Made by a program: the position numbers and the translations under genes | Part shown: positions 44,425 through 52,395 of the stretch, piece after piece | How positions within the stretch are numbered: the first letter of the stretch is position 1 | Layout of the letters: each line of letters begins with the position of its first letter | Notes under the pieces: generated by a model | The model's database searches: none | Seen by the model: the letters and a program-made list of their open reading frames with translations, nothing else | Told to the model about the DNA's origin: nothing | NCBI RefSeq assembly: GCF_024298925.1 | Contig: NZ_CP101283.1 | Location: 3,353,001-3,417,000 of the forward strand | Direction of reading: 5' to 3' | Origin: Phenylobacterium sp. LH3H17 | GTDB taxonomy: Bacteria; Pseudomonadota; Alphaproteobacteria; Caulobacterales; Caulobacteraceae | DNA length: 64,000 nucleotides

Positions 44425-47138
44425 CTGCCCGCCTGCGGCTGGCCGCGCTGGCGCTGGCCGCGGCCTTCGCGGCAAGCTCACTCCACGCCGAGCCCATTGT
44501 CGCCCTCGACGCCGCGGGCGCCTCGGCGCCCAGCGCGCCGTTCACGGCCGAGGACTTGGTGCTGCTGGAGGTCCGCGCCGGCGACTACGTCCTGACCGAC
44601 GCCCTTGACGGCTATGCCGCTCGCTCCGGCGTGTTCGTGCCGCTGGGTCAGCTCTCACGGCTGCTCGACCTCGCCATCGTGGTCTCGCCGCCGGACCGGC
44701 GGGCGGAGGGCTGGGCCCTATCGCCCGACAAGCGCGTCCAGCTCGATCTGGCCGCCGAGACCGCCAGCGCCGGGGGCGAGACCTTCCGCGTGGACGCCGC
44801 CCAGGCGGTGCTGCTGGGCGACGAGATCTATGTGCGCACCGACCTGCTGGAGCGCCTGCTGCCGCTGAAGGCCAAGGCCGACATCCCCAGCCTGTCGCTC
44901 ACCCTCGTCCCTCTGACGCCCCTGCCCTTCCAGGAACGGCTGGCGCGGGAGAGCAAGCGGAAGGGCCTGGACGGTTCGCGCACCATCGAGGCGGTGCTGG
45001 ATGTCGCCACACCCTATGAGCTGTTCACACCGCCGTCGGCCGACCTGAACCTGAATGTCGAGATGGCCGGCAATGCGCCTGACCCGACGACCCAGTACCA
45101 GCTGCGCCTGGCGGGCGACCTCTTCTATGCCGGCGCCCAGCTGTATGCCGGCTCCGACAGCCGCGGCGAGCTCTCCGACGTCCGCATGGTGCTGGAGCGC
45201 AAGGACCCCGAGGGCGGGATCGGCCCGTTGCACCTCACCCGCGCCGGCGCCGGCGACGTCTTCACCCCCGCCCTGGCCATCGGAGCGCGGGGGGCGGGGG
45301 GGCGGGGCGTCTATATGACCTCCGAGCCACTGGAGCAGCCGAGCGTGCTGGGCCGCATCGACGTGCGCGGCGAGCTCGAACTGGGCTGGGATGTGGAGCT
45401 CTATCTCAACGAACTGCTCCAGGGCTCGCAGGCCACGCCGGTCGGCGGACGCTACGAGTTTCCCGAAGTGCCCCTGTCCTACGGGCTGAACACCCTGCGC
45501 CTGGTCTTCTACGGTCCACGCGGCGAGCGGCGCGAAGAGGTGCGGCGGCTGAACTTCGGCGGCGGCCTCCTGCCCAAGGGCCGAGCGGTGTTCCGCTTCG
45601 GCGCCGTCGAGGAGGGCGTCAACCTCATCAAGGTCGGCGACGGAGCGATGCTCTCCGGCGGCGGTCTTGCCGGCCAGGGGCAGTGGCGAGTGCTGGCCGG
45701 GTTCGACTACGGCCTGGCGACCAACCTCTCACTATCGACCGGCTACGCCCGCTACACGCCGGCCCCTGACGACACGCGCCAGTTGTTGACGACCGGCGTG
45801 CGGACCAGCGTGGCTGGCGTCGCGCTGATCGCGGACGGGGCCGTCGACGGCGAGGGCGGAGCGGCCGTGGCCATCACCGGCCTGGGCCGGGCGCGCGGGG
45901 TATCCTACAGCCTGCGTCACGCCGAATACGGCGGGGGCTTCGTCGACGAGACCCAGTCGCGCGGCTCAGACGTGTCCCGCCCCCTCGCCCGGTCGAGCGA
46001 GCTGCGGCTGGACGGTCAGGCGCGCCTGCCGCTGCTGAATCGAGACGCGCCCGCCTCGCTCAGCCTGCGCCGCGACCAGTTGGCGAACGGCGACACCTTC
46101 CTGCAGGCCGCGGCGCGGGCCTCGACGACGGTGGACGGCTTCGTGGTGGCGACCAACCTCGCCTATACGCGCGACGACCAGGCCGGCCGGGGCGCCAGCG
46201 ATCGCCTGACCGGCGGTATGGACGCCTCCGGCGTCGTGGCCGACGTCTGGCGGGTCCGGGTCGGGGTCGACGCGGACCTGGCGCCCGAACTGCAGGCGCG
46301 GACCGCCGTGCTCACCCTGGACCGGGAGTTCGGGCAGAACCGCTCGCTGCGGTTGGGGCTGTCCCATGCGTTCGGCGACGACCCCAGCACAGGATTCCAG
46401 GCTGCGGCCACCTGGCGGTTGTCGATGGCCGACGTCACGGTGGGCGGCGGCTACGACACGGGCACGGACGAGTGGCGGATTGGATTCCAGCTCAGCACCG
46501 GCCTTTTGTTCGATCCCCTTCAGCGGCGCTACAGGCCCGCCCGCCCCGGCGCCGCCGCCGGCGGCAACGTCGCCCTGCTGGCCTTCGTGGACGAAAACGG
46601 CGACGGCGTCGCCCAGCCGGGCGAGCGGCGGATGCCAGGCTTGAAGGTGAGCGGCGGCTATCGCGAGGAGGAGGCCGACGCTCTTGGGCGGCTGGTGATC
46701 GCGGCCCTGGGAGACGGGGCATATGTGCGCCTGCGGGTCGACCCGGAGTCCGTCGACGACGCCTTCATGTCCCTGCCGCCGACGACCATCCAGTTCACGC
46801 CGCGGCCCGGCCGCGTAGCGGTGGTCGAATACGGCATGCGCACCACCAGCGAGGTCGAGCTTCGCATGTTGCTGCGAGACGCGGCCGGCGGGAGCCGGGG
46901 CCTATCGGCCCTCGGCGTCCAGCTCGTCGACGCCCAGGGCACAGTGGTCGCCGAAGGCCGCACCGAATACGACGGCGCTCTCATCCTGGAAGGCCTGCCG
47001 GCCGGCGCCTATGAGGTACGGCTGGATCCGCAGCAGAGCGCCCGCCTGCGCATGTCGCTGGAGGAGCCCGTGACGGTGCAGGTTGGAGCCGGCGGCGGCT
47101 TCCTCGGAACGGTTCGCGCGTATATTAAGATAAATTAG
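44421..47138 (+). CDS. Usher-like outer-membrane assembly protein
   Basis: A 905-residue exported protein, coupled to the chaperone. After a signal peptide (ending near LHAEP), residues 30-170 form a soluble alpha/beta region. About 220-700 is a beta-barrel-like region with alternating aromatic/hydrophobic residues and typical usher phrases such as VPLSYGLNTLRLVFYGPRG and ELYLNELLQG. The C-terminal 200 residues hold Ig/carboxypeptidase-regulatory-like modules, including a Ca-binding-like loop DENGDGVAQPGE. It differs from FimD in order and lacks an obvious Cys pair at the C-terminus. It resembles alternate-type ushers. Confidence 0.75.
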   Translation: MTARLRLAALALAAAFAASSLHAEPIVALDAAGASAPSAPFTAEDLVLLEVRAGDYVLTDALDGYAARSGVFVPLGQLSRLLDLAIVVSPPDRRAEGWALSPDKRVQLDLAAETASAGGETFRVDAAQAVLLGDEIYVRTDLLERLLPLKAKADIPSLSLTLVPLTPLPFQERLARESKRKGLDGSRTIEAVLDVATPYELFTPPSADLNLNVEMAGNAPDPTTQYQLRLAGDLFYAGAQLYAGSDSRGELSDVRMVLERKDPEGGIGPLHLTRAGAGDVFTPALAIGARGAGGRGVYMTSEPLEQPSVLGRIDVRGELELGWDVELYLNELLQGSQATPVGGRYEFPEVPLSYGLNTLRLVFYGPRGERREEVRRLNFGGGLLPKGRAVFRFGAVEEGVNLIKVGDGAMLSGGGLAGQGQWRVLAGFDYGLATNLSLSTGYARYTPAPDDTRQLLTTGVRTSVAGVALIADGAVDGEGGAAVAITGLGRARGVSYSLRHAEYGGGFVDETQSRGSDVSRPLARSSELRLDGQARLPLLNRDAPASLSLRRDQLANGDTFLQAAARASTTVDGFVVATNLAYTRDDQAGRGASDRLTGGMDASGVVADVWRVRVGVDADLAPELQARTAVLTLDREFGQNRSLRLGLSHAFGDDPSTGFQAAATWRLSMADVTVGGGYDTGTDEWRIGFQLSTGLLFDPLQRRYRPARPGAAAGGNVALLAFVDENGDGVAQPGERRMPGLKVSGGYREEEADALGRLVIAALGDGAYVRLRVDPESVDDAFMSLPPTTIQFTPRPGRVAVVEYGMRTTSEVELRMLLRDAAGGSRGLSALGVQLVDAQGTVVAEGRTEYDGALILEGLPAGAYEVRLDPQQSARLRMSLEEPVTVQVGAGGGFLGTVRAYIKIN

Positions 47139-47187
47139 GATCTATTATAGAACATTAGTAAGAATATTCGCGCGTTCGGCATTTGTT

Positions 47188-47213
47188 TTCGCAGTTGCGA
47201 AGTAAGTATTCGC
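47188..47213. promoter_or_regulatory. Composite palindromic operator-like element, copy 2
   Basis: TTCGCA-GT-TGCGAA, one base, TAAGT, one base, TTCGC. The arms, inner TAAGT and third half-site are identical to 2527-2552; only spacer bases differ. It lies in a short AT-rich gap after the usher gene and just before the LuxR-type gene, which may be its regulator or its target. Confidence 0.6.
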
Positions 47214-47270
47214 TTATGAAGAGAATTCAAAATATTAGCGTATATCCGCGTGATAGCGTCCGATTGCCTA

Positions 47271-47873
47271 ATGGGGGTGAGGGGTCGGGACGTGGTTCTT
47301 CGTGTGAAATCTCTGCGTTGGCTAGTCGCCGTCGATGGGCGGACCGTCGCCAACCTGTCGCCGGATCCGGCGCGTCGCGACATCGCCGGCGCTCCGATCG
47401 GCCGGGTGCTGCACCTGACCTGCCGCGACACCGCCACACATCTCGACTTGGCGATCGCCCGGGCGGCGCGCGACGGGGTCGGCGGGCTGGTCATGGCCCG
47501 CGAGGCCAATCACCAGATCGGCCTGCTGCTCAGCGTCAGACCGGCCCGGGAGCGCGGTTATGCGGTGGTGGAGGCGACGGACCTCGACGCGCCGCCGGAA
47601 ATGCTGGACTGGGCCGAGCTTGCCGAACTGTTCGGCATCTCGCGGGCCGAAGCCGAGATCGCCATCGGACTGCACGAGGGGGCCGACTTGGCGCTGATCG
47701 CCGAACAGCGTGGCGTACAGCTCGACACCGTGCGCAACCAGGTAAAGAGCCTGCTGCGGAAACTGGGCCTGGCCAGCCAGAAGCACCTGACTGCAACGCT
47801 TGTTCGCGTCGCCCTCGCCGGTCCGCCCCGGACGCCCCGTACCCCAGGTGGGGAATTGCGGATCGCCAGTTGA
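47271..47873 (+). CDS. LuxR-type helix-turn-helix regulator within the fimbrial operon
   Basis: A 200-residue protein whose C-terminal third is a LuxR/GerE-like HTH: LAELFGISRAEAEIAIGLHEGADLALIAEQRGV followed by DTVRNQVKSLLRKLGL. The N-terminal 120 residues (DGRTVANLSPDPARRDIAGAP, REANHQIGLLLSVRP) are an unassigned sensory region. The start is uncertain: ATG 47271 is used, but GTG codons at 47250, 47277 and 47292 are in frame. It lies between usher and minor subunit genes, directly after the composite palindrome, so it likely controls this operon. Confidence 0.78.
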   Translation: MGVRGRDVVLRVKSLRWLVAVDGRTVANLSPDPARRDIAGAPIGRVLHLTCRDTATHLDLAIARAARDGVGGLVMAREANHQIGLLLSVRPARERGYAVVEATDLDAPPEMLDWAELAELFGISRAEAEIAIGLHEGADLALIAEQRGVQLDTVRNQVKSLLRKLGLASQKHLTATLVRVALAGPPRTPRTPGGELRIAS

Positions 47874-47905
47874 GGTCCGACAGTGCGTGTAATTGGGAGG
47901 GTGTG

Positions 47906-48433
47906 ATGCGGCGGCGCTGGGCGGCAGGTTTGATCGCAGGGCTCTGCATGGTCGCGGGCGGCGCGTCGGCCGCTGAATCACTGGCGCTTAGCGTTACCCC
48001 GGGAGGCGCTCCGGCCCTCGGGAGAGTCTATCGCGCCGGCGCCAGCACGGCTTTCACTATCGGTACAAACGGCACCGTTTCACAGATTGGCCCTGCTCTT
48101 CGTTTTCCGGCCACAGGGGTTACAACCCCGACGATATCGATCACCTGCAACGGAAACGGCCACTGCAATAATCGGCCGATCACCTTTACGATTACATCGA
48201 CGGGGACAGCTCCGGCCAAGTTCACCAAGTTTTCGGTAGCATGCATTCTAGGTTGCAGCGGGATTACCCTCTCGCCAGTCTCACCTAACGGCGCGTCTCC
48301 GCTTGTCTTCACCCTTTCGGGAATGAATGGAAACAATGTGAGATTTAGCCTTGGCGGCGAAGTGACCGTAGATGCGCTCGCCGCATCGGGCCTCAAGACA
48401 TTGCCCTTCACAGTTCACGCAAACCTTCCATGA
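47906..48433 (+). CDS. Secreted beta-rich protein, candidate tip subunit or adhesin
   Basis: A 175-residue exported protein (signal peptide ending ASAA) with GGGAGGG before its ATG. The mature chain is Thr/Ser/Gly/Asn-rich with four or more Cys (TCNGNGHCN, ACILGCSG) and ends in LPFTVHANLP. It has no clear DUF4402 motif. Base composition from 48020 to 48400 is visibly lower in G+C than all neighbouring genes, with many A/T-ending codons. That suggests a different origin or diversifying selection. Its stop overlaps the next start. Being last but one in a pilus operon, it could be a tip adhesin. Confidence 0.65.
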   Translation: MRRRWAAGLIAGLCMVAGGASAAESLALSVTPGGAPALGRVYRAGASTAFTIGTNGTVSQIGPALRFPATGVTTPTISITCNGNGHCNNRPITFTITSTGTAPAKFTKFSVACILGCSGITLSPVSPNGASPLVFTLSGMNGNNVRFSLGGEVTVDALAASGLKTLPFTVHANLP

Positions 48434-48996
48434 GGCGGCAAATCCTTCAGCGGTTGTGCAAGACACCTCGTTGGGCGCCGCTCATGGCCCTCGCGCTGCT
48501 GGCGCCCACCCCCACCCCAGCCCAGGTCTCCGTCACCCGTTCCGCCAACGGCTCCGTGACCATTTTCCGGCCGCTTTCGGTCGGTGGGACGGGCGGGCTC
48601 AACTTCGGGCGGCTACACAACCAGGGCCCCAAGGGGCCGGTCGGGACGGTCACGGTGACTTCGGCGTCGCCGGCGGCGCGGAGCTCGACCGGGTCAGGCA
48701 TGCAGCTCCTGCCTGGGACCAGTCCGGCTCCGGTCATCCGCAACCTGACGGGTGAGCCAAGCCGCGCCTATCATGTGGGGCTGCCGGCCTCGGTCACCGC
48801 CACGCCCGGCGGGTTGCTGGTCAACCAGTTCACCGTCTGGAGCCAGAACTCCGGCAACATCAGCGTCAGCCGCCTGGGCCAGCTCAACGCCTCGGGCCAG
48901 GACACGGTGCGAGTCGGCGCGACCCTCACCGTACCGCCGGGGACCGGGAACAATGTCTTCACCGCCAACGTGCCCGTCACCCTCACCTACGACTAG
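48430..48996 (+). CDS. DUF4402-family fimbrial subunit (minor pilin candidate)
   Basis: A 188-residue secreted protein, coupled by ATGA to the previous gene. After a signal peptide ending at PTPAQ the mature chain begins RSANGSVTIFRPLSVGGTGGLNFGRL, the same DUF4402 opening as the pilin at 42862. It ends NVFTANVPVTLTYD, again with a penultimate Tyr and alternating hydrophobic strand as in donor-strand-complemented pilins. It closes the operon. The G+C content returns to the local norm. It is more divergent in the middle than expected of a recent duplicate. Confidence 0.8.
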   Translation: MRRQILQRLCKTPRWAPLMALALLAPTPTPAQVSVTRSANGSVTIFRPLSVGGTGGLNFGRLHNQGPKGPVGTVTVTSASPAARSSTGSGMQLLPGTSPAPVIRNLTGEPSRAYHVGLPASVTATPGGLLVNQFTVWSQNSGNISVSRLGQLNASGQDTVRVGATLTVPPGTGNNVFTANVPVTLTYD

Positions 48997-49005
48997 GCGC
49001 GAATC

Positions 49006-49116
49006 CTAGCGGCGACGGTCGTCGGATCGCCGCTGCGCGGTTCTGAACGCAAGATAGAGCCCGAACACGCCGCCCGCGATGAGCAGGGGTCCGACTATGG
49101 CCAGGACAATGTTCAA
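49006..49116 (-). CDS. Possible 36-residue membrane protein with TTG start
   Basis: A short minus-strand frame: one membrane helix (NIVLAIVGPLLIAGGVFGLYLAF) and a strongly basic tail (RTAQRRSDDRRR). The TTG start is preceded by AGGGGGCAG at a good distance. It occupies the otherwise empty gap between the fimbrial operon and the sphingolipid cluster. The positive-inside pattern is convincing for a small membrane protein, but length and rare start make it tentative. Confidence 0.4.
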   Translation of the reverse strand: MNIVLAIVGPLLIAGGVFGLYLAFRTAQRRSDDRRR

Positions 49117-49249
49117 GTGACTGCCCCCTGCTGGCGCCCCGCCGGCCAGCTTGGCTTGACCGCCGGGGCTTTGGTGACTTTGACCTTCCAAAAGATAGTA
49201 GCGACAATGATCGAAGCTAGACCCCGGGCGCAGGGGTAGGAGATAGGCC

Positions 49250-49855
49250 ATGCGGCTTCGATCACGTGGCCCGGCGACCGGGGCTCGGCTCCGCGCGGGA
49301 CATCTCACCCGGGTGAGGGTCCTGCGCCGGGCCCTGCCGACCACAGCGGCGGTCCTCTGCGCGCTTTGCGCGGCCCAGATCGCCATGAGCGGCGTCGCCG
49401 CGCCGAGCCGGCCCCAGACGAGCGATGTCGACACCATGGTCAAGCCCCGATTCGCGGGGCGGGGCCCCAGCGGGGAGAGCTTCATCATCACCGGAAGTGA
49501 GGGCCGCCGCGCCGACCCGACCACCGCCCGCATCGAGATCGTCGACCCGGTCCTGGTCCTGCGGGACGAGGCGGACAGGACCAAGCGCATGACCGCCCGG
49601 GCCGGGGTGTTCGACGAGACCGCCCACGTCCTGGTCCTGACCGGCGACGTCAGGATGGACAACGGCGGCGGCGGTCGCTTCGCCGCCGACCAGGCGCGCA
49701 TCGACACCCGGACCGGCGCGGTCAGTGGCCAGAGCGGCCTGCGGATCGAGAGCGGCGCCGGCGTCGTCCAGGGCGGGTCGTACGAGGCCGACCAAGAGGG
49801 CGATCGCTTGATCCTCAAGGGCGGCGTTCGCGGCCGGCTGACGCCGAACAACTAG
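49250..49855 (+). CDS. LptC-like periplasmic lipid-export protein
   Basis: A 201-residue bitopic protein: one N-terminal membrane helix (TTAAVLCALCAAQIAMSG) and a beta-rich periplasmic part with the LptC/OstA-like pattern VKPRFAGRGPSGESFIITGSEGRR, IVDPVLVLRDE, and VLTGDVRMDN. LptC links LptB2FG to the periplasmic LptA bridge. Placed at the head of the sphingolipid cluster, with LptF/LptG-like genes at the other end, it may serve sphingolipid rather than LPS transport. A second, LPS-type lptC elsewhere would support that. Assignment to the fold is fairly firm; substrate is inference. Confidence 0.75.
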   Translation: MRLRSRGPATGARLRAGHLTRVRVLRRALPTTAAVLCALCAAQIAMSGVAAPSRPQTSDVDTMVKPRFAGRGPSGESFIITGSEGRRADPTTARIEIVDPVLVLRDEADRTKRMTARAGVFDETAHVLVLTGDVRMDNGGGGRFAADQARIDTRTGAVSGQSGLRIESGAGVVQGGSYEADQEGDRLILKGGVRGRLTPNN

Positions 49856-49902
49856 AAACAAGCGTTGCGGCGGCCCCCGGACTGGGCCAATGCGCAGATC
49901 AC

Positions 49903-51042
49903 ATGACCTCGCCCGCCCCGCCCCGTCGGATCTGCTTCCTCTACATCGCGCAGATCCATCAGATCCTGCACAGCCTGCCGATAGCCGTCGAGCTGGCCAG
50001 GGGCTGGCCTCAGTTCGAGGTCGACCTGGCCGCCACCTCGCAGGCGCATCTGGACTATATCGACCGCGCCCTGGAGCGGCTGGGCGGCGCGCCGGTGCGT
50101 GGCCGACTTCTCGGCCCGAAATGGCTCCGGGAATTTCGCCTGCGCGGCGCCTCGACCCCGCCCAAGGCGGCCATGCTCGTCGCCAACCTGCGGACCTTCG
50201 CGGCCTATGACGCCCTGGTCACGCCGGAACGCACCACCGCACTGGTCCGCCAGCTGGGGGTGACCAAGCCACGCCTGATCTACACCCAGCACGGGGCCGG
50301 CGATCGCGGCGGCCCCTTCGAGCCACGGCTGGGTCAGTTCGACCTGGTCATGGCCGCGGGCCCCAAGCAGCGCGACCGCATGGTCGACTCCGGCCTCGTG
50401 CGGGCGGAAAACTGCGCCATGGTCGGCTATCCGAAGTTCGATATCGTCGAGGCCCTGGCGCCCACGCCCGCGCGGCCCTTCGCCGACGACCGGCCGATCG
50501 TCCTCTACAATCCGCATTTCGATCCGCGGCTCAGCTCCTGGCCCCGCTGGGGCGCCCAGGTGCTGGAAAATCTGGCCGCCGATGGCCGGTTCAACGTGAT
50601 CTTCGCCCCGCATGTGCGGCTGTTCGATCCGGCCACGGCCGCGGACCTGGCGGCCATCGAACCGTTCCGCAGCCACCCCCGGATCCACATCGACCTGGGC
50701 GGGCCGTCGGCCATCGACATGACCTGGACCCGCGTCGCCGACCTCTATCTGGGCGACGTCAGCAGCCAGATCTACGAGTTCCTGCGCTCCCCGCGCCCGG
50801 CCGCCTTCCTGAACGCCCACGGCGTCGCCTGGGCGGGCGACGAAAGCTATCGGCATTGGCGCTACGGCCCGGTGATCGAACGACTGGACGGTCTGGCCGA
50901 CGCCCTGGACGCCGCGCGGAAGACACACGGCGCCTATCTCGCCGAACAGCAGGCCGGCTTCGCCGAGAGCTTCGACCTTCAGCCCCGCTCGTCCTCCCTG
51001 CGCGCCGCCGAGGCGATCGCCGCTCGGCTGGAGGCGGGATGA
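49903..51042 (+). CDS. CDP-glycerol glycerophosphotransferase-like (TagF-like) enzyme
   Basis: A 379-residue GT-B-like protein. Motifs resemble the TagF/Glyphos_transf family: YTQHGAGDRGG in the middle, VLYNPHFDPRLSSW, FAPHVRLF, and the conserved ending DLYLGDVSSQIYEFL. Such enzymes move glycerol-phosphate from CDP-glycerol. In a sphingolipid locus it may add a phosphoglycerol/phosphoglycerate unit to a ceramide headgroup. This is inference, since it has no membrane segment or teichoic acid context. ATGA overlap with the flippase gene indicates coupling. Confidence 0.78.
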   Translation: MTSPAPPRRICFLYIAQIHQILHSLPIAVELARGWPQFEVDLAATSQAHLDYIDRALERLGGAPVRGRLLGPKWLREFRLRGASTPPKAAMLVANLRTFAAYDALVTPERTTALVRQLGVTKPRLIYTQHGAGDRGGPFEPRLGQFDLVMAAGPKQRDRMVDSGLVRAENCAMVGYPKFDIVEALAPTPARPFADDRPIVLYNPHFDPRLSSWPRWGAQVLENLAADGRFNVIFAPHVRLFDPATAADLAAIEPFRSHPRIHIDLGGPSAIDMTWTRVADLYLGDVSSQIYEFLRSPRPAAFLNAHGVAWAGDESYRHWRYGPVIERLDGLADALDAARKTHGAYLAEQQAGFAESFDLQPRSSSLRAAEAIAARLEAG

Positions 51043-52355
51043 CGCAGGCGGCGAGCCACGAGGGCCTGCTGGGCCGGGTCATGGCGAACGCCGGCCTGCT
51101 GCTGGGCGGGCGCGCGGTCAATGCAGCGCTCAGCCTGGCCTATATGGCGCTGGCCGCCCGGAGCTTGGGCCTTTCGGAGTTCGGCGTCCTGGTGCTGATC
51201 AACACCTTCGCCCAGTTCGTCGCCGACATCGCCCGGTTCCAGACCTGGCAGACGGTGCTGCAGTTCGGCGCCGCCCCCTTGGCCGAGGATCGCGGCGCCG
51301 ACTTCCAGCGCGTGGTGCGCTTCGGCCTCCTCCTCGACCTCATCGGCGCGGCGGCGGGTGCGATCCTGGGCGTCGCCGGAGCCTTCTTGCTGGGACCGCA
51401 TGTGGGACTGCCCAGGGAGGCGGCCGGTCCGGCGGCGCTCTACGCCCTGACCATCGTCTTCATGGTCCCGACCAGCCAGATCGGGCTGCTGCGGCTGTTC
51501 GACCGGTTCGGCCTGCTGTCGGCCCAGGCGGCGATCGGCTCGGCGGTGCGCCTGGCTGGCGGCCTGGTCGGCATCGTGATCGGCGCCCCGGTGGCCTTCT
51601 TCCTGATTGTCTGGGCCGCCGGAACCCTGGCGGGCTTCCTCTATGTGTCCTTCGCCGCGTTGGCCGAGATGCGCCGCCGCGGCCTTCTGGTGGACCTGCT
51701 GCGGTCTGAGTCTCCCAGCGCGCCGATCCCCGGCGGCTGGCGGTTCGCCTGGGCGGCCAACGCCAGCGGCAGCCTGGAGGTGGCCTTCACCCATGCGGCG
51801 ACCCTGGTGGTCGGCGCCCTGCTCGGCGCCGCCGACGCCGGCCTGTGGCGCATCGCCCGCCAGATCGCCGACGCCCTGGCCAAGCCCGCCCGGCTGCTGA
51901 TCCCCGCCCTCTATCCCGAGCTCGCCAAGCTGCGTGCCAGCGGCAGCCATGCCGGCATGCGCGCCCTGGCCCTACGCGTGGGGCTGGTCGGGGGCGGCGG
52001 CGCGACCTTGCTCCTGCTGGTGGCCGTCTTGGCGGGGGAGGCTCTATTGACCCTGGTCATGGGGCCGGATTTCGGGACGGCCGCGCCCACCATGATCTGG
52101 CAGGTGGCAGCCGCTGTGATCGGGGTCTGGGCCCTGCCGCTGGAACCCATGCTGGTCTCCATGGGCAAGCCGGGAGCGGTCCTGCGCGTCCGGCTGGTCG
52201 TGGCCGCCGCCTTCCTGGTCTCCCTGCCGCCGATCGTCGCAGCCCACGGACTGCCCGGCGCCGGTGCGGCCCTGGTGGGCGCAACCCTGGCCTTGGCCTT
52301 GGGAATGCTCTGGAGCCTGCAAAAACTCGTTCGCAAAGAGCGCCTTGCACACTAA
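51039..52355 (+). CDS. MOP-superfamily (Wzx-like) flippase
   Basis: A 438-residue membrane protein with about twelve membrane segments, in the polysaccharide-transporter/flippase pattern: an N-terminal ANAGLLLGGRAVNAALSLAYMALAARSLG segment, SEFGVLVLINTF, and central AGLWRIARQIADALAKPARLLIPALYPELAKL. It starts inside the stop of the TagF-like gene. In this locus it could flip a headgroup-bearing sphingolipid or a lipid-linked glycan across the inner membrane. The ligand is inferred from context only. Confidence 0.82.
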   Translation: MTQAASHEGLLGRVMANAGLLLGGRAVNAALSLAYMALAARSLGLSEFGVLVLINTFAQFVADIARFQTWQTVLQFGAAPLAEDRGADFQRVVRFGLLLDLIGAAAGAILGVAGAFLLGPHVGLPREAAGPAALYALTIVFMVPTSQIGLLRLFDRFGLLSAQAAIGSAVRLAGGLVGIVIGAPVAFFLIVWAAGTLAGFLYVSFAALAEMRRRGLLVDLLRSESPSAPIPGGWRFAWAANASGSLEVAFTHAATLVVGALLGAADAGLWRIARQIADALAKPARLLIPALYPELAKLRASGSHAGMRALALRVGLVGGGGATLLLLVAVLAGEALLTLVMGPDFGTAAPTMIWQVAAAVIGVWALPLEPMLVSMGKPGAVLRVRLVVAAAFLVSLPPIVAAHGLPGAGAALVGATLALALGMLWSLQKLVRKERLAH

Positions 52356-52395
52356 GTCCTTGCCGAGTCCAAACGAACCGCGCGAAGCCTGACCA

